Positions 7,512 through 16,319 of a DNA stretch of 64,000 nucleotides are shown in pieces. The notes under the pieces were generated by a model. That model was not told where the DNA came from. It ran no database searches and was given only the letters and a program-made list of their open reading frames with translations. This DNA comes from Streptomyces sp. NBC_01498 (GTDB lineage Bacteria; Actinomycetota; Actinomycetes; Streptomycetales; Streptomycetaceae). The first letter of the stretch is position 1. Every line of letters starts with the position of its first letter. Location: assembly GCF_036327775.1 (NCBI RefSeq), contig NZ_CP109598.1, positions 6,677,501 to 6,741,500 on the forward strand. Reading direction: 5' to 3'. A program made the position numbers and the translations under genes.

Positions 7512-8432
7512 TCAGCGCGCCGGAGAGTTCTGGTTCTGCGCCGAGATGCCCAGCGTGCTCGTGTACTGCGACAGCACCAGCTTGCCGACCGCCGGGTACG
7601 CGCCCAGCGCCTCGGAAGCGGCGCAGTCGGCCTCCTTGAGGGCGACGTCGAGCACGCCCTCGGGCAGTTCGGGGCCGATCAGATACGGGGCCAGCGCCAG
7701 CTGCGTCGAACCGGACTCGCGCAGCTGCTCGGCGATGGCCGCGACCGCGCCCTCGTCGTCCAGCGCCGCCGCCATGACCGGCACGGCGAGGCGCGCGGCC
7801 AGCAGCATGCCGGTGATCCCGGCGGCCTGGACGGCCTCGTCGCCGCCCACCGTGGCGAGGATGATGCCGTCGGCGGCCGTGGCCACCGTGAACAGCCTCG
7901 CCCGGTCGGCGCGGGCCAGCCCGGCCTCCGACAGACGCACGTGGAGTGCCTCGGCGAGCAGCGGGTGCGGACCGAGGACCTCGGTCATCTCCGCCACGGC
8001 CTTGCTGTCCACCACGGCCTGACGTATCCGCCTGACCAGGGAGTTGTCGGGACCCGCGAGCAGCGGCACGACCACGGCCGAGATGCCCTCGGGCTCGCTG
8101 GTCTCCCGGCCCGCGGCCTTGGCCAGCTCGTGGCGCTCGACCCGCCGCTGCGCGTTCTCGGCCAGAACGGTGCCCAGCGCCGGGTACTCGTCGTCGTCAC
8201 CGTCCAGATAGCCGATCCGGGCGTCGAGGCCAGGCAGCTCGGAACGCGCGATGCTGACGACCTCGTCGCCGAGGTTCCGCACCTGGGCGCTCGGGGTGCC
8301 GGGCATGGCCAGCACGAGTGTGGGCGCGCCCTCGGGCGCCGCCACGGGCTCGGGTCGACGGTGCCGCCCCGACTGTCGAGGTCGAGGCATTCGTACAGGC
8401 AGGCCGGGTGCCGGCCCAGTGGGGGAGCTCAT
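7512..8432 (-). CDS. CbiX/sirohydrochlorin chelatase-like protein, catalytic His apparently lost
   Basis: A 306-residue two-lobed protein resembling the CbiX/CbiK chelatase fold. Its first lobe begins TLVLAMPGTPSA and the second repeats the alternating strand-helix pattern. Classical CbiX enzymes have an AHGS motif at this place with a metal-binding His. Here the equivalent is AMPGT, so chelatase activity is doubtful. The N-terminal 30-odd residues are Pro/Arg-rich and low complexity. The ATG at 8432 is chosen over upstream frames that have no ribosome binding site. The gene is convergent with the lactonase and lies downstream of the kinase-ung operon on the same strand. Confidence 0.72.
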   Translation of the reverse strand: MSSPTGPAPGLPVRMPRPRQSGRHRRPEPVAAPEGAPTLVLAMPGTPSAQVRNLGDEVVSIARSELPGLDARIGYLDGDDDEYPALGTVLAENAQRRVERHELAKAAGRETSEPEGISAVVVPLLAGPDNSLVRRIRQAVVDSKAVAEMTEVLGPHPLLAEALHVRLSEAGLARADRARLFTVATAADGIILATVGGDEAVQAAGITGMLLAARLAVPVMAAALDDEGAVAAIAEQLRESGSTQLALAPYLIGPELPEGVLDVALKEADCAASEALGAYPAVGKLVLSQYTSTLGISAQNQNSPAR

Positions 8433-8527
8433 GGCGTCGAATGCTACTGGTTTCGTGGGGTCGGCTGTTCGGGGAGGGGCCGGTCGCGCGCCATCTGTCC
8501 CTATTCTTTGGTTTTGCAGCTTACTGC

Positions 8528-9547
8528 TTATTCGTCCCGCTCTGTCGGGGTCGACAACAGCCGCCCGTCGCACGGCAGTCGCAGCGAACCGGTGGCGAGC
8601 GCGGCGGCGATCCGCAGCGCCCCCGCCAGCGGATCACCCCCCGCCCGCACCGGCCGGGCGAACGGCAACCGCTCGGCCAACTCCGCCCGCAGCGGCCCCA
8701 GCAGCGGCTCCCCGATGGCGAACAACCCACCCGTCAGGGCGACTTCACACCCCTCGGCCGTTGGGCACACCGCGACGGCGGCGTCCGCGATGTGCCGTGC
8801 GGCCTCGTCGAGGATCGCCGCCGCGACCGGGTCCCCGGCCGCCGAGCGGGCCACCTCGGGCGCGAAAGAGGCGAGTACGGCAGGCCGGTCGGTACGCGGA
8901 TAGAGCAGCCCCGGCAGCTCCGGCGCCGCCCCGAACACGGCTTCCATCCGGGACAGCAGTGCGGCCGAACCGCCCCGCCTCCCGTCGTACGCGCGCATCG
9001 CGGCCTCCAGCCCGGCGCGGCCGATCCAGGCACCGCCGCCCGCGTCGCCGAGCAAGTGGCCCCAGCCGTCGGCACGCTGCCAGCCCGTCAGATCCGTACC
9101 GAGCGCGATCATGCCCGTACCGGCGGCCACGACGGCGCCCGGACGCTGGCCGAGCGCCCCCGCGTAGGCGGTGACGGCGTCTGCGGCCAGCGCCAACCGC
9201 TTTACTCCCAGGGCCCGTTCCAGGGCCCGGGGCAGCTCCGCGCGCAGCCCTTCGCCGAGCGTGGCCATCCCGGCGGCGCCGATCGCGACCGTGTCGACGG
9301 CCTCCGGCTCCTCCGCCGACGTGGACCCGGCGCGCGCCCGCAGGGTCTCCACGGCGGGCAGCAGCCGCTCCAGCAGCTGGTCCGGATCGATGCCCGAAGG
9401 GCCCGTCCGGACGGGCTCGGTGGACACGACGGTGCCGATCGTCCGGACCGCCGTCTCCGCCCCGTCCCCGGCCGGGGCACCGGCCGCCGACCCGAGCGCG
9501 ATCCGCAGTCCGGACCCGCCCGAGTCGACACCGAGCACCAGGCTCAC
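8528..9547 (-). CDS. BadF/BadG-type ATPase, N-acetylglucosamine-kinase-like
   Basis: A 339-residue member of the ASKHA (actin/hexokinase) superfamily. The phosphate-1 motif is [28 protein letters not shown] segment matches the phosphate-2 loop, and [17 protein letters not shown] is the diagnostic BadF/NAGK signature. An ALTGGLFA adenosine motif follows. Eukaryotic-type N-acetylglucosamine kinases share this pattern, so a sugar kinase role is likely. It starts at GTG 9547 and overlaps ung by 4 bp (GTGA), so translation is coupled to the uracil-DNA glycosylase even though no functional link is obvious. Confidence 0.85.
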   Translation of the reverse strand: MSLVLGVDSGGSGLRIALGSAAGAPAGDGAETAVRTIGTVVSTEPVRTGPSGIDPDQLLERLLPAVETLRARAGSTSAEEPEAVDTVAIGAAGMATLGEGLRAELPRALERALGVKRLALAADAVTAYAGALGQRPGAVVAAGTGMIALGTDLTGWQRADGWGHLLGDAGGGAWIGRAGLEAAMRAYDGRRGGSAALLSRMEAVFGAAPELPGLLYPRTDRPAVLASFAPEVARSAAGDPVAAAILDEAARHIADAAVAVCPTAEGCEVALTGGLFAIGEPLLGPLRAELAERLPFARPVRAGGDPLAGALRIAAALATGSLRLPCDGRLLSTPTERDE

Positions 9548-10218
9548 GGCAGTTGCCAGTCGACGGGCTCCGCGCCCTGCTGAACGAGGAGTTCGTTGGC
9601 GCGGCTGAACGGACGCGACCCGAAGAACCCCCGGTCCGCCGACATGGGGGAGGGGTGCGCCGACTCGATCGCGGGCAGCGGCCCCAGCAGCGGACGCAGA
9701 TTGCGGGCGTCGCGGCCCCACAGGATCGACACCAGCGGCTTGTCCCGCGCCACCAGCGCCCGGATGGCCTGCTCGGTGACCTCCTCCCAGCCCTTGCCCC
9801 GGTGTGCCGCCGGTTTGCGGGGAGCGGTGGTCAGGGCCCTGTTGAGCAGGAGGACACCCTGCCGGGTCCACGGGGTCAGATCCCCGTTGGACGGCCGGGG
9901 CGCCCCGATGTCCGCGTGCATCTCCCGGAAGATGTTGTCCAGGCTCCCCGGCACCGGCCGCACCTCGGGCGCGACCGAGAAGCTCAGCCCCACCGCGTGT
10001 CCCGGTGTGGGATACGGGTCCTGGCCCACGATCAGGACACGCACCTCGTCGAACGGCTGCTGGAAGGCGCGCAGTACGTTCGCGCCCGCGGGCAGATAGG
10101 TGCGTCCGGCGGCGATCTCCGCGCGGAGGAAGTCGCCCATCGCGGTGATGCGCGGGGCGACCGGGGCGAGGGCGTCGGCCCATCCGGACTCGACGATTTC
10201 TTTCAGTTCACGTGCCAC
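9544..10218 (-). CDS. ung: Uracil-DNA glycosylase, family 1
   Basis: A 224-residue family-1 UDG that excises uracil from DNA. The water-activating loop is [12 protein letters not shown], carrying the catalytic Asp. It also shows a LLLNRALTT segment, a [11 protein letters not shown] strand, and the minor-groove intercalation loop [17 protein letters not shown] with the catalytic His. Length is normal for the family. It is the upstream gene of a two-gene unit with the BadF-type kinase. Confidence 0.95.
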   Translation of the reverse strand: MARELKEIVESGWADALAPVAPRITAMGDFLRAEIAAGRTYLPAGANVLRAFQQPFDEVRVLIVGQDPYPTPGHAVGLSFSVAPEVRPVPGSLDNIFREMHADIGAPRPSNGDLTPWTRQGVLLLNRALTTAPRKPAAHRGKGWEEVTEQAIRALVARDKPLVSILWGRDARNLRPLLGPLPAIESAHPSPMSADRGFFGSRPFSRANELLVQQGAEPVDWQLP

Positions 10219-10282
10219 GGGGCGTCACTCTAATGCGGCGCCGGTCTTCGTGATCAACGAATCGGCCAACGCCGGCCGGCCG

Positions 10283-10309
10283 CCGTTGCGCCCCTTGCGT
10301 ACGCAACGG
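10283..10309. terminator. Hairpin with nested TTGCGTACGCAA palindrome
   Basis: CCGTTGCG (10283-10290) pairs with CGCAACGG (10302-10309). Overlapping it is the perfect 12-bp palindrome TTGCGTACGCAA (10295-10306). It lies downstream of the aldo/keto reductase stop and 65 bp upstream of ung. It could terminate the former or act as an operator for the latter; the sequence alone does not decide. Confidence 0.45.
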
Positions 10310-10352
10310 TGACCGCCGTCCCCTCCCGTCCGGACCCGCTCCGGCCGACGCC

Positions 10353-11267
10353 CTAACCGGCCGACCCGCCGACGGCGTCGAGAGACGCCATCTCCTCGTC
10401 CGACAGCCGGATCGCGCCCGCCGCCACGTTCTCGTCGAGGTGGTGCGGATCGCCCGTCCCGGGAATCGCCAGTACGTGCGGGCCCTGCCCCAGCGTCCAG
10501 GCCAGCCGTATCTGCGCGGGCGACGCACCGTGCGCCTTCGCGACGGCGAGCACCGCCTCGTCGTCGGAGCCGCCCGCGCCCATCTCGGCCCGCTCCCCGG
10601 CGATCGCGAAGAACGGCACGAACGCGATGTCCTGTTCCCCGCACTCCCGCAGGAGGTCCCGCGACTCGTCCGGCGCCCCGACGCCGTAGGCGTTCTGCAC
10701 ACAGACCACGGGTGCGATCGACCGGGCCTCGGCGAGCTGGGCGGAGGTCACGTTGGAGACGCCGAGATGCCGGATCAGCCCGGCCCGGCGCAGGTCGGCC
10801 AGCGCGCCGAAGTGCTCGGCGAGCGAGCCGTCCGCCCGCCGGCGCGGCAGCCGCAGGTTCACCACGTCGAGATGGTCCCGGCCGAGCTGGCGCAGGTTCT
10901 CCTCGACCTGACCGCGCAACTGCTCCGGCTTCGCCCACCACCACACGCCCGACGGGTCGCGGGCCGGCCACACCTTGGTGGTGATGACCAGATCGTCGGC
11001 GTACGGCGCGAGCGCCCGGTTGATCAGCTCGTTGGCGGACCGGGTCGCGGAGAAGTAGAACGCGGCGGTGTCGATGTGGTTCACACCCAGGTCGACGGCG
11101 CGCCGGAGCACGGCGACGGCAGTGTCGCGGTCGCTCGGCCGGCTGTCCGCCGCGAAGGGGGTGCCGCCGGTCAGGCGCATGGCGCCGAACCCGATCCGGT
11201 TGACCGTCAGGTCACCGAGCCGTCGGCTGCCCGCCGCGGTCGCGGGGCGTGCTGAGGTGTCGGACAT
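10353..11267 (-). CDS. Aldo/keto reductase family oxidoreductase
   Basis: A 304-residue NADPH-dependent TIM-barrel reductase. Visible motifs are RIGFGAMRLTGG, HIDTAAFY (catalytic Asp and Tyr), VITTKVWP (catalytic Lys), GVSNVTSAQL and the C-terminal AIPGTGDPHHLDEN cofactor region. The usual catalytic-His segment (LxQLH) reads DVVNLRLPRR here. That DVVNLR variant is familiar from a YdbC-like actinobacterial branch with altered active site. GGAGGAG precedes the ATG at 11267. A U-run terminator lies in its leader, so expression may be attenuated. Confidence 0.88.
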   Translation of the reverse strand: MSDTSARPATAAGSRRLGDLTVNRIGFGAMRLTGGTPFAADSRPSDRDTAVAVLRRAVDLGVNHIDTAAFYFSATRSANELINRALAPYADDLVITTKVWPARDPSGVWWWAKPEQLRGQVEENLRQLGRDHLDVVNLRLPRRRADGSLAEHFGALADLRRAGLIRHLGVSNVTSAQLAEARSIAPVVCVQNAYGVGAPDESRDLLRECGEQDIAFVPFFAIAGERAEMGAGGSDDEAVLAVAKAHGASPAQIRLAWTLGQGPHVLAIPGTGDPHHLDENVAAGAIRLSDEEMASLDAVGGSAG

Positions 11268-11349
11268 GGATCTCCTCCGCGGGAAGGGAACGGGGTTCTC
11301 CGGCGGTGTGCCCACGCGGGGACGTGTCGGCGGCCCGTACCGGGAAACG

Positions 11350-11393
11350 AAAAAAGCCTCCCTGGCGGATCGGAGACCCGCGCCGGGGGAGGC
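11350..11393 (-). terminator. Intrinsic terminator with U6 in AKR leader
   Basis: On the minus strand GCCTCCC and GGGAGGC arms (11387-11393 and 11356-11362), extended by a GGCG/CGCC step, are followed immediately by six T residues (11355-11350). Classic intrinsic terminators with U-runs are uncommon in Streptomyces. No complete minus-strand gene lies upstream of it, so it is either an attenuator in the leader of the aldo/keto reductase gene or the end of a very short RNA. Confidence 0.72.
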
Positions 11394-11407
11394 GTCGACG
11401 GCAGAGC

Positions 11408-11416
11408 ACCTTAGCA
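11408..11416 (-). promoter_or_regulatory. Extended -10 promoter element TGCTAAGGT
   Basis: Minus-strand TGCTAAGGT combines an extended -10 (TG) with a good TAAGGT hexamer. No recognisable -35 is present. A start around 11401 would give a transcript of about 50 nt ending at the U6 terminator, or the aldo/keto reductase mRNA on readthrough. Confidence 0.45.
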
Positions 11417-11610
11417 TTCCGGCTCCGGCGGCCCGCGCTTGCCGGACCGAGGCCGCCGCCTCACGGCGGACGCCCCGCCCGCCCCGTCACGCGCGGACCC
11501 GGTCACCGACCGGGCGTACCGACCGGGCGCACTGTCCCAGTGCGCTGACCGAGTGCGATGCGCGGCCCCGGCGGGTGTGCCACGAGGGCCTCCGAAAATT
11601 GCCTGATTAA

Positions 11611-12399
11611 GTGGTGAATGTGTCAGAACTTGAGATGACTTCCGCCGCCGAGCCCACGACACCCGTCTGGCCCCGGTGGGAGGTGCAGGGGTACGGCACG
11701 GTCACCTGCGCCACACCACCGGGCGACCCGTGCGCCCTCCCGCCGCACCAACTGGTGCCGCCCTGGGTCGACATCCGACTGACCTTCGCCGACGGCGCCA
11801 GGGTCGACGTGCTGGCCGTGCTGCGGGACGGCGTCATCGCCGTCGAGGACGCGCAGGCCGATCCGCCCCTGCCGCTCGACGACCTGTCCGGGCTGGCCGC
11901 CTGGATCGAGGCACCGCTCGCGTACGCCTCCCGCGCGGTGGCCGCGCAGCACCGACTGGCGCCGGACCAGGAGCCCCGGGACGCGTCGGACCCCGCCCCC
12001 CGGGACGCGTCGGCGACGGCCACCGACGAGGACGCCGACCGGGCGCGGGACGCCGAGCCCGCCGCGTACGGCAGTGACCTTCCGTACGGAGGCGGCGACC
12101 CGTACGAAGACGGTCTCCCGCACGGCGGCGGCGACCCGGACACCGATCCTGACGGCGACGGGCCGCTGATGGAGAGGGAACCCGCGCCCTCCGGCCGGCA
12201 CCGCGCCGCCGACCCCGCGTCGTCCGAGCACGCGGAGCGGCGCGGGGTGGCGGAGACGTACCGCAGGGCCGAGCAGTTGGGCCAGGACCCGGTCCTCGCG
12301 GTGATGTGCGCGACCGGCTACGGGCGCCGCAAGTCGCTCGGCCTCATCGCGAGCGCCCGCGACGGCGGCTATCTGGCACCGCGGCACCGTCGCGGCTGA
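11611..12399 (+). CDS. DUF6214-like conserved Streptomyces protein
   Basis: A protein of up to 262 residues with three parts. The N-terminal globular domain (WPRWEVQGYGTVTCATPPGD ... WVDIRLTFADGARVDVLAVL) is followed by a long Asp/Gly/Pro/Tyr-rich low-complexity linker (about residues 115-190) with repeated PYGGGDP-like motifs. A C-terminal helical segment (VAETYRRAEQLGQDPVLAVM ... GYGRRKSLGLIASARDGGYL) resembles a small helix-turn-helix. No enzymatic motif is visible. Alternative starts are GTG 11611, GTG 11620 or ATG 11635; the first is listed but 11620 is equally likely. Function unknown; I recognise it only as a conserved streptomycete family. Confidence 0.72.
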   Translation: MVNVSELEMTSAAEPTTPVWPRWEVQGYGTVTCATPPGDPCALPPHQLVPPWVDIRLTFADGARVDVLAVLRDGVIAVEDAQADPPLPLDDLSGLAAWIEAPLAYASRAVAAQHRLAPDQEPRDASDPAPRDASATATDEDADRARDAEPAAYGSDLPYGGGDPYEDGLPHGGGDPDTDPDGDGPLMEREPAPSGRHRAADPASSEHAERRGVAETYRRAEQLGQDPVLAVMCATGYGRRKSLGLIASARDGGYLAPRHRRG

Positions 12400-12448
12400 C
12401 CCGTACCGGCCGGCCGGGGGCCTTGCGCGGCACGGCCCCGGCGGACGG

Positions 12449-13129
12449 TCACAGCGAGCGCATCCGGTTGATCTCGGACGTCTGCTGCGCGATGACCTCG
12501 TTGGCCATCTCCTCGAGCTGGACGTTGTTGCTCGACGACAGGGCGTCGGTCGCCATCGTGACCGCGCCCTGGTGGTGCGTGACCATGAGGTCGATGAAGA
12601 GCGTGTCGAACGCCTTGCCCTTCGCCGCGCGCAGCTTCGCCAGTTGGGCCTCGGTCGCCATCCCCGGCATCGCCATGGAGTCGTGGTCGTGGTGACCGCC
12701 CTCCTTCTTGGCCTTCTCCTCGCCGCCGTTCAGATCCAGCCAGCCCTCCATCGCGCCGATCTCCGGTTTCTGCGACGCGGCGATGCGCTCCGCGAGCCGT
12801 TTCACCTGGCCCGACGCGGCGCGGTCCGGGGCGAGTTCGGTCATCACGAGCGCCTGGCTGTGGTGCTGGATCATCATCGTCGCGTAGTTGTAGTCCGACG
12901 CGTTGGGCGTGTTGTCCGGAAGTTCCTTCTTCGCCTCCTCGGGGGAGAGCGTGCGGGACTTCTCGCCGGGCTTGCCCGGGGCGACCACATGCCCCGCGGG
13001 CTTGCCCGCCGACGCGCTCTTCGCGTCGTCGTCGCCCGACTCGCAGGCCCCCAGGGTGAGTAGGGCGGCCAGGGCCGTCGCCGTCACGACGGGCCGGAGG
13101 GCACGCGGGCTCCTGATCCGGATCAACAC
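12449..13129 (-). CDS. DUF305 domain lipoprotein (ferritin-like, metal-associated)
   Basis: A 226-residue secreted lipoprotein. The signal is followed by the lipobox LTLGACESG with Cys near residue 29. The DUF305 four-helix domain shows the paired MMIQHHSQAL and LMVTHHQGAV motifs, with His residues expected to bind metal, plus IAASQKPEIGAMEGWL. A His/Asp-rich HHDHDS insert and a Met-rich MAMPGM stretch lie between the two halves, suggestive of copper contact. The GTG at 13129 is preceded by GGAGGT. It is divergent from the LVIVD protein gene. Confidence 0.9.
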   Translation of the reverse strand: MLIRIRSPRALRPVVTATALAALLTLGACESGDDDAKSASAGKPAGHVVAPGKPGEKSRTLSPEEAKKELPDNTPNASDYNYATMMIQHHSQALVMTELAPDRAASGQVKRLAERIAASQKPEIGAMEGWLDLNGGEEKAKKEGGHHDHDSMAMPGMATEAQLAKLRAAKGKAFDTLFIDLMVTHHQGAVTMATDALSSSNNVQLEEMANEVIAQQTSEINRMRSL

Positions 13130-13316
13130 GATGACCTCCTGGAGAACTTGACGTGTATCGGGCACGCGGTCTGGCCCTTTCCTAACACGCATCCGGAGGC
13201 AGGTGATCAAAAACTTTCATTACATCTAGGTTGCCATCTGTTGAGATGTACATGTGAAGGACGATACTGCCGACCGTAAACCGTTCAACTAGGAACGGAT
13301 ACACAGGGAGGACGCA

Positions 13317-14816
13317 GTGACTTCGTTGCTCAACCCCCGGGTGCGACGCAGACGTCTGGGAGTGGCCGCAGCCGCTGCCGCCGGACTGATCGCGACGCTG
13401 CTCGCCGCCGGACCGGCGGTCGCCACACCCGACCCCGGTGACGTGCCGGCCCAGGAGCAGACCTCCAAGAGCCAGCAGGCCGAGGCCAAGAAGGCCATCC
13501 AGAACAACGACATACCCGGCGTGAACGAGATCGTTCACAGCGACAACATGTCGCACGTCGTCAACGTCCCCAAGGAACACCTGCCGGGCACCAACTCGGA
13601 CATGGCCTTCCAGGGGAAGTACGCCTTCTCCGGGAACTACGACGGCTTCCGGATCTTCGACATCAGCAAGCCGTCGAAGCCGAAGACCGTCGCGCAGGTC
13701 CTGTGTCCCGGTGGCCAGAACGACATCTCCGTCTCCGGGAACCTGCTGTTCCTGTCGACGGACGCCTCGCGCAGCGACAACTCCTGCTCCAGCGCCTCGG
13801 CGCCGGCGACGGAGAAGTCGTCCTGGGAGGGCATGAAGATCTTCGACATCAGCGACAAGCGCAACCCGGAGTACGTCGCGGCTGTCGAGACCGCCTGCGG
13901 TTCGCACACGCACACGCTGGTGCCGGACCGCAAGAACGTGTACGTGTACGTCTCCTCGTACTCGCCCAGCGCGTCCTTCCCGGACTGCCAGCCGCCGCAC
14001 GACGGCATCAGCATCATCAAGGTGCCCCGTAACGCGCCCGAGAAGTCGAAGATCGTCGACTTCCCGATCCTGTTCCCGGACGGCGGCAACCCGGGTGCGC
14101 CCACCAACCCGGGTGTCTCGGCGACCACCGGCTGCCACGACATCACGGTGCTTCCGTCCAAGGACCTGGCCGCCGGCGCCTGCATGGGTGACGGCATCCT
14201 GTTCGACATCAAGAACCCGGAGCAGCCGCGGGTCATCGACCGCGTCCAGGACAACGTCAACTTCGCCTTCTGGCACTCCGCGACGTTCAACCAGGGCGCC
14301 AACAAGGTCGTCTTCACCGACGAGCTCGGTGGCGGCGGCGCGGCCACCTGCAACGACGAGATCGGCCCGAACCGCGGTGCGGACGGCATCTACGACATCG
14401 TCGGCAAGGGTGACAAGCGGACGATGAAGTTCAAGAGCTACTTCAAGATCGACCGCCCGCAGGCGGCCACCGAGGTGTGCGTGGCGCACAACGGTTCGCT
14501 GATCCCGGTCAAGGGCAAGGACATCATGGTCCAGGCCTGGTACCAGGGCGGCATCTCCGTCTGGGACTTCACCAACTCGTCGAAGCCGAAGGAGATCGGC
14601 TACTTCGAGCGCGGCCCGGTCACCCTCGACCGCGTCACGACGGCCGGTCCCTGGTCGGCGTACTACTACAACGGCTACATCTACTCGAACGACATCGCCC
14701 TGGGTCTGGACGTCGTCAAGCTCGACGACCCCCGGACGGACGAGGCGAAGAAGGTGCGGATGGACGAGCTCAACGTCCAGACGCAGCCTGACTACTTCGA
14801 GGACTTCCGCCGCTGA
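13317..14816 (+). CDS. Secreted LVIVD-repeat beta-propeller protein
   Basis: A 499-residue exported protein with an Arg-rich N-terminus, hydrophobic core and AVATPDP cleavage region near residue 37. The mature part contains LVIVD-type blades (GFRIFDISKPSKP, GMKIFDISDKRNP, GISVWDFTNSSKP). It has conserved Cys pairs, a CGSHTHTLVPDRKNVYVY segment and a SHVVNVPKEH region. Such proteins are abundant in streptomycete secretomes; the role is unknown. The GTG at 13317 follows GGGAGGACGCA. A possible promoter is TTGAGA (13241-13246) with TACTGC (13265-13270), 18 bp apart. Confidence 0.88.
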   Translation: MTSLLNPRVRRRRLGVAAAAAAGLIATLLAAGPAVATPDPGDVPAQEQTSKSQQAEAKKAIQNNDIPGVNEIVHSDNMSHVVNVPKEHLPGTNSDMAFQGKYAFSGNYDGFRIFDISKPSKPKTVAQVLCPGGQNDISVSGNLLFLSTDASRSDNSCSSASAPATEKSSWEGMKIFDISDKRNPEYVAAVETACGSHTHTLVPDRKNVYVYVSSYSPSASFPDCQPPHDGISIIKVPRNAPEKSKIVDFPILFPDGGNPGAPTNPGVSATTGCHDITVLPSKDLAAGACMGDGILFDIKNPEQPRVIDRVQDNVNFAFWHSATFNQGANKVVFTDELGGGGAATCNDEIGPNRGADGIYDIVGKGDKRTMKFKSYFKIDRPQAATEVCVAHNGSLIPVKGKDIMVQAWYQGGISVWDFTNSSKPKEIGYFERGPVTLDRVTTAGPWSAYYYNGYIYSNDIALGLDVVKLDDPRTDEAKKVRMDELNVQTQPDYFEDFRR

Positions 14817-14824
14817 CGGCGCTG

Positions 14825-14871
14825 CCGGCCGCCACGGCGGGCGGCCGGACCGGTGGGGACCTGACCCCACC
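14825..14871. terminator. Two adjacent hairpins between convergent genes
   Basis: CCGGCCGCC (14825-14833) pairs with GGCGGCCGG (14840-14848), and GGTGGGG (14852-14858) pairs with CCCCACC (14865-14871). The pair lies between the stops of the LVIVD and TetR genes and probably terminates both. Confidence 0.75.
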
Positions 14872-14878
14872 GACCTCG

Positions 14879-15496
14879 TCAGACGTTCCGCCGGGCGGGT
14901 TCCCCGCCCGGCGGATCCGCGTACCCCGGATCCAGGCCGTACCGCTGGAACAACTCCTCGCGCAGCTTGACCAGCGGCATGCCCGCCCCCGGCAGCAGAA
15001 TCGCGAACACCGCGCCCATCATCAGCGCCCGCAGCATGCGGTAGTCGCTCTCCACGTCGTCCGACCCGTAGCGCTCCATCGCCTCGCGCAGCAACTCGGC
15101 GAGCCGCTGCTGCTCGGCGCACTGCACGAATCCCTCGGCCTGGAGGATGCCCGCCATGTGGGCGCGCATCAGCACCGGGTGATCGACCGTCAGACCCAGG
15201 ACGGCGTCGATGGACCGCGCCAGTACCTCTCTTCCGTCGTCCGTACGCGGCGGGCGCTCCATGGCCGCCTGCAAGGTACGGTGCATGAGCCGGTGCACGG
15301 CCGACTGGAACATCGGGCGCTTGCCGGGGAAGTAGTACGAGACCAGTCCGCGTGCCGCTCCTGCCCGGTCGGCGATGTCGGCGAGGGTCGTGCCGTCGTA
15401 ACCGTGCTCCTCGACCAGGTCCACGGTGGCCTGCAGAAGCCGCTCGCGGGAACGCCGACGAAGTTCTTCATTGACCGATGGGCTCCGCGGGGACAT
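14879..15496 (-). CDS. TetR-family regulator, probably autoregulated
   Basis: A 205-residue TetR protein. Its helix-turn-helix is seen in ERLLQATVDLVEEHGYDGTT, LADIADRAGAARGLVSYYF and PGKRPMF. The C-terminal pocket domain begins near residue 75. The ATG at 15496 is preceded by AGGAG; an in-frame start at 15541 would lie inside the operator region. A perfect 7-bp inverted repeat overlaps its putative promoter. No divergent partner gene is adjacent, so its target beyond itself is not obvious. Confidence 0.9.
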   Translation of the reverse strand: MSPRSPSVNEELRRRSRERLLQATVDLVEEHGYDGTTLADIADRAGAARGLVSYYFPGKRPMFQSAVHRLMHRTLQAAMERPPRTDDGREVLARSIDAVLGLTVDHPVLMRAHMAGILQAEGFVQCAEQQRLAELLREAMERYGSDDVESDYRMLRALMMGAVFAILLPGAGMPLVKLREELFQRYGLDPGYADPPGGEPARRNV

Positions 15497-15513
15497 GCTG
15501 GACTCCTGCGTTG

Positions 15514-15535
15514 ACTGGCTCCTAGCCAGTATACT
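15514..15535 (-). promoter_or_regulatory. Operator ACTGGCT-N3-AGCCAGT overlapping TATACT -10
   Basis: ACTGGCT (15514-15520) and AGCCAGT (15524-15530) are perfect inverted repeats. Next to them AGTATACT (15528-15535) supplies a TATACT -10 hexamer on the minus strand. The arrangement, 18 bp before the TetR start, is typical of an autorepressor. Confidence 0.7.
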
Positions 15536-15585
15536 CGGCACGTCCTCGCCGACCGGCCCGCAGGGCTTGGTGGGTGTGGGTGGAG

Positions 15586-15681
15586 GCTGCCTGTCTTGGG
15601 CGACGCGGGGGATCGCCCAAGACAGGCAGCGTGCTCGTCGTCTCCCTGTTCCGGCCCGCGAGTTCGCGGGCCGGAACAGGG
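15586..15681. terminator. Two consecutive 18-bp perfect hairpins
   Basis: First stem 15586-15603 with 15613-15630, 9-nt loop. Second stem 15644-15661 with 15664-15681, very tight loop. They lie in the 385-bp gap between a TetR start and the stop of the small secreted protein gene at 15882, so they most likely terminate the secreted-protein transcript. The rest of this gap (15682-15881) shows no gene. Confidence 0.75.
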
Positions 15682-15881
15682 GACGGTCGAAGCGGATGCG
15701 CGGCTACCGGCTCTCTCGTCACCGTGCCGCGCGCCCCGGTGCCGCCGGAGGGGTGGTCACTCGCCCCGGCCGCGTCGGGCCCGGTTGTCCGGACCGCTGG
15801 TGATGTCCCCCGGCTCCGGCCGCGCGGGGAGCGCGGGGCCGGAGCCCGGGTGCCGGAGACCGACCGGTGGGACGTGCGGGA

Positions 15882-16289
15882 TCAGACGCCGCCGGACGTC
15901 ACGCACACCGGCTGGGTGCCCCGTACGTAGCCGCCGTTCAGGCTCGGCTTCCAGAAGACGGCGCACCAGAGGTCGCCGTGGGCACCGTCCTGGTACCCGG
16001 TCCACCAGTGCGATCTGTTCTGCCACTCGCCGTCGTTGCTGTTCGAGACGGTGCCGTGCGGCCCGAACAGCTCCCAGTGGCCCGTCCCGGTCCAGCCGGA
16101 CGCGCGGACCTCCATCTTGACGACGTCGGCGTCGTACATGTCGCCTTCGAAGTCCACACAGATCTGGTGGTTGAAATTGGTGGCGGACTGGCACCGCGTA
16201 CGGTCCAGGGGTTTCGCCTCCGCCGACGCGGACACCGTCCCCGACAGTGCGATCGCCGCCGCCACCGTCGCGGCAAGTCTCAGTTTCAT
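15882..16289 (-). CDS. Small secreted disulfide protein, copy A
   Basis: A 135-residue exported protein. The signal peptide ends near SASAEA (about residue 25), and the mature chain has four Cys and many aromatic residues. Key pieces are a first Cys, then ICVDFEGDMYDADVV, HWELFG, WCAVFW, GGYV and a last Cys four residues before the stop-proximal GGV. I do not recognise a named family. It resembles the neighbouring protein at 16320-16754 in Cys layout and several short motifs, so the two are probably paralogues. It lies 30 bp downstream of that gene, probably in one transcript. Confidence 0.75.
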   Translation of the reverse strand: MKLRLAATVAAAIALSGTVSASAEAKPLDRTRCQSATNFNHQICVDFEGDMYDADVVKMEVRASGWTGTGHWELFGPHGTVSNSNDGEWQNRSHWWTGYQDGAHGDLWCAVFWKPSLNGGYVRGTQPVCVTSGGV

Positions 16290-16319
16290 TCCGGGCCCTT
16301 TCTTGGAGAAACAGGCGAT

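Noticed and set aside
13182..15122. A 646-codon minus-strand open frame across the LVIVD gene
   Set aside because: Shadow frame in high-GC DNA. The plus strand has a signal peptide, LVIVD repeats and a ribosome binding site.
15586..15681. Inverted repeats of an insertion sequence
   Set aside because: The two hairpins are each self-contained, there is no transposase between or around them and no target duplication; terminators fit better.
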